Of a stretch of 64,000 nucleotides of DNA, positions 55,015-64,000 are shown piece after piece. The number at the start of each line of letters is the position of its first letter. Position 1 is the first letter of the stretch. This DNA comes from Seriola aureovittata (lineage: Eukaryota > Chordata > Actinopteri > Carangiformes > Carangidae), in the NCBI RefSeq assembly GCF_021018895.1, contig NC_079384.1:6304640-6368639 (forward strand), in the 5' to 3' direction. Under the pieces are notes generated by a model, which saw nothing but the letters and a program-made list of their open reading frames with translations, was not told the DNA's origin and searched no databases. Position numbers and translations under genes: made by a program.

Positions 55015-58000
55015 ACCCAAGACGTAAAGACATACACAGTGATCAAGCTGTCAGTAATAATAGTCAGTAGCATATAATCAACACAACAAATGCTGTAATT
55101 TCAAGAGATACTAGATGATTCAGTCTGACATAAATTAACATAGGACATGAATTATGATAGTGCCCTGTTATATAATTTATGTAACCTCATGTAACATTTT
55201 CATGGACACCGAATCAGCTGGTAAAATGGATTCAAATGAAACCACATTTTCTTTGTATTGGTGGGATCTAAACCTTTTGTGCTATGTGTCACCTATGACA
55301 CTGACATGAGTGGCTTATTGATGGTGTTTGGTGAAGAACGGAGACTCTTCAAATGTGGATTCAGTCCTCACCTCATTGGTTTGAACATGGCCTTGGCAAA
55401 GTTACGCATTTTCAGAGCCAGTTTCAGGTGATGCCCACTGGGCTTCACCACTATGATGGAGAGACAGAAAGAGAAAAGAAGCACGAGGTGGTCAGCGATG
55501 TTGGGTACACATTAGTGGAGATCAGGTAACTTTATAAAGACATTCTCTTTACAATATGTAGAAACTGTCTGATATCTATTGTAATTGTGTGTTTAGTAGT
55601 TGGAAACTTCACAAAAGTGAACACTGAGCATCAGGTAACTGAGTCATTATTTGTTTTTTTAGCTTGAATCCACAGAGACAAGTTCAAACTGTGGAATATT
55701 TTCTAGATCTGGCTGTTCCCTGTGATAAAGTAATTGGTTGTTGGTCGCACAGCTTGCGTTCTGCTCTGCTCTTGGCGACAAGCGTTCCTCTCTCTCTGTC
55801 TGGCTGTATATTATGTTGCAGCAGCAGGACGGGCTGACCACACACACACGCCTCCTCCTGCTGCGCCCTGTGAAACTCCAGGGTTTTAATAGTTAACAAT
55901 CATACCGGGTTTACAATCTCTCCTTTTTTTTTTTTTTATGGAAATGAATCAAAGGGGATCAAACTGCCTTTGTGGCCACTGATCACCGTCGCTCTTTGGT
56001 TGCTGAAATAATGAGAGTCTCGTGAAGGTTAAATTTGAAGAGAGGAGAGACAGATTGTTTTGTTGCATTTCTTCTTGGCAGTGAAAGATGTTTGTGTGGT
56101 CAGCCGGAGAGGTACAGCCAGGACAAGAACATGTAATATAACTGACTTCACATCAATACTGAGGTGTGTGAGAGAAATGTATGCATTGCTTGCAGTAAAA
56201 TATTAAATATAAAACCATTATCATATCGGAAATTATGAAAAATTGGACCTCTTTCATTAATACAATTTCATATTTCTACATGGAGAAGTACACTACAGGC
56301 TTTACACATGCATTTGAATTAGTTATGTGAAAGCTGGCCACATGTCTGCTCCATCCACTATTAAACACCATATCTGGTTATTAAGTTTAACATCTATTAA
56401 AAGTAACTTTGTCAGTAACTTTCACTTCTCCTCCCATACATTTTGCAGCTTGACAGTGTAGGTGGTGGTTAGTGTGTAGGTTGAAGCCTGAAAACGTTGG
56501 CTTCCCTCTGAGCATGCAGGCATCAAACATTTAATTAAGAGCTCTGCCTTTGAACACAAATGAACGCCTTTTTTTTTTTTTTTGTTTGCCCCAGAGCAAG
56601 TGTCTTATATACAGAAGGACAAATCTGAATTTTGGTGCCAAATGAAAAACAAAATCCTCACTATCACAAAGGCAGCAGTGTGTTTGTGTCTGACGGTGCC
56701 ACCAAGCACAGCAGAAAAAGACAGAAACAAAGGATCCAGTCAGAAATCGAACACCCATGCTGTTACACGTTGTACACAAAATACAGAGCGACACAACATG
56801 AGATATGAGATAAATAACATCAGAACTCCTCGTTCATACCTTGGGAACAATCGCACGCTCCCTTCAGGGCCTTCTCATCTTGAGTGTAGTCTGTAAGACA
56901 TAAATTAGTTCATAATTTAACACACAATAATCATATTAACATTTTAACATCAGTAATTGATCACCACTGATTTGGATGGGCTCATTGCCAGGATGTTAGC
57001 GGAGGAATATTGCTGTACTGCACAGAACAGGAAGGGGGGGGCGCTGTTCTTGTGCAAACAGCTCAACCTGCAGAGTTTATTATAAATCTTAGATGGTGAA
57101 AAGCTAGAAGAAAAAATAGGATATTTAGAGTTACAGCGGTACAGGCAGGGACCATCTGGGCGGCTGCCGTTATGTTTTACTCCAAATTACATTAAGCAAT
57201 TACAGTGGATTTTTTTTTACAGACATACAGATGTTGTGAATCCCATTCATCCATCCCTCACCTGCGCTGACGACCGCCATGCTCTCCATGTCCTTGAGCA
57301 GTTGCGGGATAGCAGGGTCATCGCGGGAGTACAGAGCATAGCGGCTTATTCCCAGGTGGAACTTCAGCCAGGTGGCGTCGGGGTCAAAGGTCACTTCGTG
57401 TTCGGTCACAGTGAGGTTGGAGACAGCTGCTGCTTCGCTGTAGAGTTTCATGTGCCTGGGGAGTGAGACGTTGAGCGAAGGGAAGCTTTAGATGCTGAAC
57501 ATCCTCTATATATTCTATACAACATATACTCTTTTTACAACGTTTTTTAATGGGCAGTATTTTATTTTGGAAAGGCCACAGAGTGCAAAGTACATTCAAC
57601 AGGTTTGCTTTGTAGAGCAACTTGGCAATACAGTCATATATTAAATTTATTATACACACTCTGTTTTCTGCTATTCATCCTATGTGCTCTCTATTGTTCT
57701 GAAAAGCAGCTGCGACAAAATTTTGAATTTCCACTGCCTCCTTTCCCTCCACTCTCCTCTTTGCTAAACTTAAAGCTGGTGCAAGAATAATCTGAGAGCA
57801 AAACAAATAGGTCTGTGGTAAGAGGGGCACCACATCACCAGAGCTGACCGCACTGACTGCCACGGTCGCCTGCCAACCCAAACAAACTCCATCACGGGCC
57901 GGATAACATATTGCGATAATGGAGCGAAGGGTTATAAATAGGAGTTTGTTCGTTGGTCATCCAACCGAGTCCTCGGTCATCTAGCAGGCTGGAGAGACAG

Positions 58001-59341
58001 ATCAGGGTAACCAGGACAATGGACAAGTGCAGACCGCAGACCACAGGGTGTGCAGCAGAACAGAGGGTTTCAAAAGTGGAGAATATTTTAGTGGTGATTA
58101 CTTTCAGTGTTTGCCAGGAAGGACACACACACACACACATACGCAGGTTGACCAGGAAATTAAGTCTGAAGCCTTTTTTTCCAGCATGCATATAAAACCG
58201 GTTTTAACAGCTCATTTGAGAAGCCCCCCCCGTCATAAAGCTCTCCCTAGGTGTGTTTGTTTCAGTGTTGATATGTTGTTGCAAGATATTGCAAGTCTTA
58301 AGCAAGCCTTTGGGCTATCCATTGTTTCTGTGCACATTTAAACCGCAGCAGAGAGAGGAGACCCGTTGCTCATATTTCTTCTTATTTTCCACCATAAGAG
58401 CCCAAAATCTGTATCTCTCAGAGGGAGTGCACTGTGTCGGGATCGACAGACAGCCTCACAAGCCAAGACAGCTACGGCTCCCACAGATTAAGATAAGCTT
58501 TGGCAGTTTTAAATCCTTGTTTACCTTAAAGAGAGCGCTCCAGATGCAAGCTCTCAGAGTGACATGTTTGTGAGGGTTTTCTGTCACCAGCCCACTCGAC
58601 ACGCTGGACTTTTTTTTTGTTTTGTTTTTTGTAATGACACACAGAACTGTCTACACATCCTGACTGTCCGTCTGTGGGTATACATCTGTTATCGTGGACA
58701 AAGTGTGTTTATGTGCATGGGACATGTGTTTGTGCGTGTCTGCCGTGAGTTTGGCCATCGTGTCAGTGACCCTGCCTCTGGACCACAGTTAAGCCTCAAC
58801 ATGTGCTTTCACTAGTGGGATTTTTTTTCAGCCAAAATGAACATGCCCTTCTTTCACAATAAAGTGAAGTAACACGGACGTTGCAAAATTAATGGCACTC
58901 TGCACAAAAATCAAATGTGTCTACATGGGATTCTTTTTCCGAAGCCTGAGAAATGACACCAGTAACTGACCTTTCCCACCGTGACACCTTCCTCCTGTAG
59001 TACTCCATCAGCTGCTCCGCCTGCAGCAGCCTTTCCTCTGGCCCCAGCGCCGGAGTCTGGATGTTATACAGAGGGTGAGCAAACAGCCTGGCCAGCTTTG
59101 AGCCTCCGTCTGTGGGGTCGGTCGTAGCGCCAACCAGAGGTGACCCAGAAGTCCAGTTGGACAGCTGCGGGGTGGCGAGACCCTCCTGCCTGGGGAGGGT
59201 GAGGTTGTTGGGACCACATGAGCAAAACTGTCCTGACCCTCGTCCTATGCTCCGCAGCTTTGGCAGGAGAATGAAGTAAAGGTCAGCAGAGAAGATGGCT
59301 GTGAGGGTCGCGGCCAAGAAGAGACGGTCTCTCCTCATCAT
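50425..59341 (-). CDS. fam20a: FAM20A, Golgi pseudokinase partner of FAM20C
   Basis: Secretory-pathway pseudokinase that binds and activates FAM20C, which phosphorylates secreted proteins of enamel and bone. Eleven coding exons on the - strand: 59341-58971, 57455-57262, 56890-56840, 55450-55372, 54929-54837, 53224-53109, 52005-51825, 51324-51215, 51106-51025, 50938-50879 and 50695-50425. They give 535 residues (human 541). The N-terminus is a basic, then hydrophobic signal anchor ([19 protein letters not shown]). Fold landmarks are [39 protein letters not shown] and HLDNARGFGKHS. The motif DFQRHNAEI has Gln where FAM20C has the catalytic-site Glu, the hallmark of the FAM20A pseudokinase. The start is chosen by homology, because the frame stays open upstream to 59479. 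The exon 5 acceptor abuts a long TG repeat. Confidence 0.96.
52385..53071. mobile_element. Foldback (long inverted repeat) transposon in fam20a intron 6
   Basis: This element of about 690 bp has two long inverted arms. The left arm contains GACGGTTAGCTTAGCTTACT and AACAGCTAGCCTGGCTCT. The complement of the right arm contains GACGGTTAGCTTAACTTAGC and AACAGCTAGCCTGGCTCTGT. Outermost ends also pair (GACATTTTAGGAAAC with GACATTTTGGCAAAC). The spacer holds a poly-C/poly-A run near 52,767-52,794. It has no coding capacity. The AGCTAGCCTGGCTCTG phrase is familiar from a common teleost MITE family. Possible 8-bp flanks are aaatgctt and aaattctt, imperfect. Confidence 0.75.
54290..54520. repeat. Dispersed repeat in fam20a intron 5
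   Basis: It contains the phrases CAGGGGATCACCCAAGTCAG, TACAAAATTTCATGGCAATC and GTTGTTGAGATATTTTGGTC, which recur in many fish genomes as a non-LTR or SINE-like tail. It has no reading frame. Boundaries are approximate and the family is recognised from memory. Confidence 0.55.
54935..55009. repeat. (CA)n microsatellite at the fam20a exon 5 acceptor
   Basis: About 37 CA units on the + strand, read as (TG)37 in the fam20a transcript. The repeat is followed only by TATCAG before exon 5 at 54929, so no ordinary pyrimidine tract is present beside the AG. Confidence 0.97.
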
Positions 59342-59561
59342 TGAATCGGAGATAAGAGAGGAAAATGTAGAAAGAGAAGAGAAATAAAAACAACAGAGAG
59401 ACCTAAAGAAAGTCCTGACTATGTGCTGCTGCTCCGGAGTGTGCGAGGCATCACTTGTGGGCTGCCTCCAGTCTCCCACACAGTCAGCCAGGCAGAGGTT
59501 GGTCCAAGTCTGTCTCTTTCTCTTCTCTATCTGTGTGTTTCAGTCTGTTCCTTCCAGCCCC

Positions 59562-59592
<31 letters not shown>

Positions 59593-59749
59593 CTTCCTCT
59601 TCTCCTCCTCCTCCTCCTCCCTTGGCAGCAGCCGAAGAAAGAGCTGAGCTGAGAGCAAGCATGTGTTAGCAGCAGTCACTGACAGTTTGGCTGCTTCCAG
59701 GGACCTGCTGCTCCGAGGACAAGCGAGCGAGCGAGCGAGAGAGAGTGTA

Positions 59750-59787
<38 letters not shown>

Positions 59788-59904
59788 TAGAGAGGGAGTG
59801 TTTGTATGTCTGCGTGTGTGTGCATTGTGGGTGTGTCTGTGCAGGTATGTACACAAACATCAAATGACAGATTCGCAAGATTGAGAGTGTGCGCAATGAG
59901 GGTG

Positions 59905-59936
<32 letters not shown>

Positions 59937-60934
59937 TCTCTCTTTTTCACACACGCACTCTTGGAGGGTTAAAGCACAAGTCCTTGGAAGCAGGAAGGGG
60001 TGGAGACTTTTTCTTATCACATCAGATCTGAATGAAACCACCTCCAGCTGACGAATCCTCTCTGATGCAACGTACGTGTGTGTGTGTGTGTGCGTGTGCG
60101 TGCAATTGAAGGTCCAAGTCCAGTTTTCATTCACGTGTGTGTGTGTGTGTGTGTGAACTAGCTGCCTTCCTCACAGATTTCTGGCGGGCATGTGCAGATT
60201 TACAGGTGCTTGTGTAGAGGTGTGTTGAGTGCGACTTGTCTCGACATCCCCTTTTTTTGGGGGTGGGGGGGCGAGATTTCCTTCCCTCTGTCATCCTCTT
60301 GTCTGTTTCCTTCTTTAAGTAAAGTCCACTCTCACTCCTCCTCCGTCTCATCAAATCCTCTCTCCTCCTCCCATCCCAAGCTTCATCTCATCCCTGCTTC
60401 AAATTTCCTTCGCTCCTCTGTCAATTCTCTACCTCTCTCCGTCCTCCTCTTTTCCTTTCTCTGCCTTTTTTCGCCACAGACCTCCAGTCTGTCTCGCTCC
60501 AGGCAAATCTCCCAGCTGCACTTTCCTTCCTGCTGCAGTTCCCACACATGAATCCCTCACTTTTCTCCCTGTCACGCTGATCTACAGAGAGACACAAGTT
60601 CAGAAAAGGCAGTGCTGGAAAAGAAAGAAAAAAAAAATAAATAAAAAAAATAAAAAAATACAAGTTCTTGCACAACTTCAAATGAGGAAACACGCAGGGA
60701 AAAATAACACCTCCCTTCGTTCACAGGCCACCTTTTCTTTACTCTCCCCCTCTCTGATTCCTGTGAAAACATACAGTGTGCTGCATAAATTACGATCGCT
60801 GTATGTTGCCCGTGTCGGCTCTAAAAGCCCTAAGCAGCTTTATAGGGAGGCAATGAGGATCTTACAGGGCATTTCCCAGCCTGCATCTGCGCTGTTGTTA
60901 CTGTGGTATTTTGGAACATCTGTCGTCTGTTTGG

Positions 60935-60973
<39 letters not shown>

Positions 60974-62117
60974 CGCGTGTGTGTGTGTGTGTGTGCACGC
61001 ACATGGAACTCTGACAAAATTACGCGTCAATGTCTGGGAGTTGCTCTCCAGGGTGTTTTACCCTCTCTGAAGAGAAAACAGGCTGAGAGAAGCCTCTACT
61101 GATGTTGGAAATTAGTGAAAGGAAGGCTAAACCTGCCATTTAGCCAGAGCTTCTGTTTTGCCCCCCCCCCATCAAACACACACACACACACACACACACA
61201 CTTACACACTTCTCCTTGCAAAACCCCAGCTACAAAAACAAGAAGATATTGTTCTTCTTTTAACACAAATCAGCTTTTAGACAGGCAGAGGCCACATTTT
61301 TCACAATTGAATGAGCTTTCCATTTTAACTTTCTGTCTGTTGTACTTGGTCTTTTAAAACTTTTTTTTTTCAAAGTGACTTTTAAAGCAAAAAGAAGAAG
61401 AAAAAAAACAACTAAATCTCCCGCTTTAGCCCTGCAGGGACAACGAACTGAGAAATGCTCAAGTATGTATGAGTGTGTCATTTAGTTTTTATTCCACTGC
61501 ATAACAAAAGGTAAAGATATGCACTTTTGGTTGAAAATGTGATCGCTTAAGAGGAAACTATTTGTATTCATCGGCAGAAAGAAGATATTTCTGGCAACAT
61601 AAAATATTTGGTGGAGTTCAATAATGCTGTGTTATCTTACAAGTGCCCAAGGGGGTAAAAGTGCAGTCCCGATGACTTACCCTGTTTGTCCCAGCTGTGT
61701 CTGTCTGTATTTATCCCTGAGAAACAAACTGGAGAAAGGGCACTGTGCTCGCTTCCTGCCCTGCTAAAACATCCAGACCGGTGCTTAAAATAACCCGGTT
61801 TTTAGGGATGAGCGGGCGAGCACATGCAAAGAGGTTTCAAAATCAAATATGGGAAGAAAACAAACAAAAATAGGGCACTGAGTCTTGCGTCACCAATTTG
61901 TGCAATTCAGCAGAGCTGTGATGATAAGTACAGGGTGGCTTGTGTTCAGATAAGTGGGTGAGATGGCTCAGATGTCTGTCTGTCTACATGTCTGTCTGGA
62001 TGACCCAGAAGTCTCAAATATCAGGAAATTTTACTCTGCTGATAAAAGAACTACAACAATCAGTGTAATGTGAAGCCGCTGTTGCACAAATACAACAGGG
62101 ACATGCAAATCACAGTA
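59342..62117 (-). promoter_or_regulatory. 5' flank of fam20a, microsatellite-rich
   Basis: No coding exon is supported. Simple repeats include a TTC/TCC run at about 59,563-59,620, a GCGA run near 59,724, GT runs at about 59,748-59,770, 60,076-60,090, 60,136-60,154 and 60,936-60,995, and CA runs at about 59,910-59,936 and 61,177-61,200. A - strand sequence CAGG|GTAAGTC near 61,681 looks like a splice donor and could end a non-coding leader exon, but the first coding exon may equally carry the whole 5' UTR. No clear TATA box or CpG island was picked out. Confidence 0.35.
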
Positions 62118-62293
62118 TTTATTTCACATATTTAAACAGACAGATTCAATTTACAGTTGCAAGACGACTTCATTAATTAAGAGGAAAAGGGAAAAAACGC
62201 ATCCATGTCTGTATTTTCGTCCGCAGAGATTCGTGTTGCCGGTCTGATACCACACCTGGGGGATTATTGGTAAAGCTGCATTGGAGGCATCTC
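62118..62293 (-). other. Possible terminal exon of an unidentified - strand transcript
   Basis: On the - strand a T-rich tract of over 20 T is followed by CCTTTTTCCAG, a strong acceptor shape, at 62294. One frame then stays open for about 47 codons to a stop at 62151, and AATAAA follows at 62123-62118. The peptide resembles nothing I know. The T tract could also be the complement of an old poly(A) tail. It may be a long non-coding RNA, an intron feature or chance. Confidence 0.2.
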
Positions 62294-64000
62294 CTGGAAA
62301 AAGGAATAAAAAAAAAAAAAAAAAAAAAAAGAAAAAGAAGAAAGAAATGAAGAAAAGAATTTTTAGCTCCAGGTTAACAGAAAACAATTTTTTAGAAATA
62401 TGTAATAGAGTTTACAGAGCAGTTTCAAGGCATTTCTGACATTCTTCCTTTCAAAAACATCTAAAGCGTTGAGATGAATCGATGGAAATCTTTTTAACTT
62501 CCTCTCTGACCTCTCAGCGGTCAGTCCACATGAATTGGCAGCGACAGGAAAAGCTTCTTCCCTGTCTAGGCCACAAATTCACAGTGCGGCACCACAACAC
62601 ACAGCATAAAGGGACAAGGTCACGGTTGGGAGAAGGACACAGAGGGAGGACGAAGAAGCTCTTCAGGAGGGGTCAAGAGAAACGCTCACAGCAGTTAAGA
62701 CAAAGCAAGAAGAGAAGGAAGTGGGAAAGACACGCATGCTCAAATGAACCAATCAGGTTTTTCCCATTAGATGTATCTAAAATAGGACGGCAGCAGTCCT
62801 TCTCTTCCTTCTTCCATCCGTCTTTCATCATCCCTTCCCTTCAATCACGTCTTCAGCCTGACCATGGAGCTCTGCAGCCACAGCACCGGGATGAAAGGAA
62901 GTGGAACTGCGCTGCCGTATTCCTCCAGAATTGATCGAGCCTTTTATAGCCACATGTGCTGACCAGTATTTTTTATAGTGCCCACTACTGGACGTCCACA
63001 AACCTGGACTACCACCGATGACAATAAACACTCCTACTACAGAGGATTTACCTAATACATTGAAAATAAAATTACACCGTCCAAAACTAGGTGGGCAGAT
63101 GGAGAGCTGATGAAATAAAGTTTATTGATCATTACAGCAGCGAAGAACAGAACACCAACAGTGTTTTATTGTTTAGGCGCTGAACTAATCATCGATAAGA
63201 GGATGAATGTGTCACTTCCTCTTTCAACAGTTATATTCTCTTGCTTTGAGTTGCAACATCCTTCATAATGGTAGAGATGTTATTTTAAAGGTCCCATATT
63301 TTTTTGTTGTGACCATGGCGATTGTCAGTCAGCACTGAAGTAAACTGAACAGATGTTCAAATTCAGACTAAAATGCTCCGGCTGGATTTGGTGTGGGGAT
63401 ATACAGCAGAGTCTAAGGCCTGGTTCAAGTGCAAACCCCTGCATATATGAAACATGCTTTACCTGGACAGTAACTATGGAGACAAAGCCATTAAGCAGCT
63501 TATCCTTTTTTCAGAGCTCCTACTCCAGACGGTGGATACCATCTCTAAACTGTGAGCACACAGCCATAATAACAGCGGAGCAAAACACTAATAAGATTCC
63601 TTGATAGAGATCGAGTAAAAATACAGCAGATTTCAGGTAATACTTGCAGATAACCAAATCCTGTGAGGTTGGACGGTGGGCCAGGCTTGGGGCATAGCTG
63701 AGGGCAGCGACTGTTTCATTATGACATCACAAAATTACAGGCTTCCTGCATTTCCTCTGCAGATTGAACTTTTGGTACTTTCATAGTATTTATATAACAC
63801 CTAGACCCGCTTTATAATCAAGAATGTTCACAAGCACAACAGAGAAGTGCAATGAAAAAAGCTGAAATAGATTAATAAAAAAAGATAGATCTGTTATCGG
63901 TAACAAAACTCACCAGAGTCTGATGAGGCGAACTGAGCCAATCAGCAGTGATTGCTGTGGTGACTGTCATCAAACAGGCGTCTCCTGTGGCAACATGGAG
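62294..64000. other. Right edge of window, nothing firmly identified
   Basis: No known protein is recognised. A - strand segment 64000-63914 is open in one frame and ends CTCTG|GTGAG, a donor-like site. It could be part of an exon continuing beyond the window, but joined to the candidate exon at 62293 it reaches a stop within ten codons. A long A run lies at about 62,308-62,330. Confidence 0.3.

Noticed and set aside
63914..64000. Exon of a next gene at the right edge
   Set aside because: The open frame of 29 codons with a donor-like end has no recognisable family. Joining it to the candidate exon at 62293 gives an early stop.

Overview
The window is a stretch of vertebrate nuclear DNA, almost certainly from a ray-finned fish. 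The genes have GT-AG introns and match vertebrate orthologues almost residue for residue. They are packed at about one per 7 kb, CA/TG microsatellites are very frequent, and the dispersed repeats belong to families typical of teleosts. There is no prokaryotic, viral or CRISPR content. I rebuilt the exons by hand from splice sites, reading-frame phase and family knowledge. Every gene model closes in frame from ATG to stop. Comparisons with human proteins are from memory.

Layout, left to right: (1) 1-~895, the 3' UTR of a + strand gene lying outside the window, probably slc38a10. (2) ndufaf8 on the - strand (1200-2104), divergent from tepsin on the + strand (2549-7115) across a 444-bp bidirectional promoter. 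(3) A vcf1/fam104a-like gene on the - strand (9221-10324), divergent from amz2 on the + strand (11667-14803) across a CpG-rich promoter with a perfect CRE. (4) slc16a6 on the - strand (16154-19006), divergent from arsg on the + strand (22021-29683). (5) wipi1 on the - strand (31453-37430), divergent from prkar1a on the + strand (coding 40874-45733). (6) fam20a on the - strand (50425-59341). (7) About 4.6 kb of microsatellite-rich sequence upstream of fam20a, with one doubtful terminal exon. Genes alternate strictly in strand, so divergent promoters and convergent 3' ends alternate along the window.

The run amz2-slc16a6-arsg-wipi1-prkar1a-fam20a matches human 17q24.2. ndufaf8-tepsin (with slc38a10) matches 17q25.3 and vcf1 matches 17q25.1, so segments far apart on the human arm are contiguous here. 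The genes do not form one pathway. They cover mitochondrial complex I assembly (ndufaf8), AP-4 vesicle traffic (tepsin), p97/VCP nuclear function (vcf1), a metalloprotease (amz2), solute transport (slc16a6), lysosomal sulfatase (arsg), autophagy (wipi1), cAMP signalling (prkar1a) and secretory-pathway phosphorylation (fam20a).

I found no wholly new system. The most interesting signals are: a 189-nt, phase-symmetric extra tepsin exon behind a CA repeat; TG repeats acting as, or abutting, the 3' splice sites of four introns in three genes; two perfect CREs in front of the PKA regulatory-subunit gene; opposite-strand poly(A) signals about 30 bp apart at 859-902; tandem coupled splice sites in arsg; and several MITE or foldback elements.
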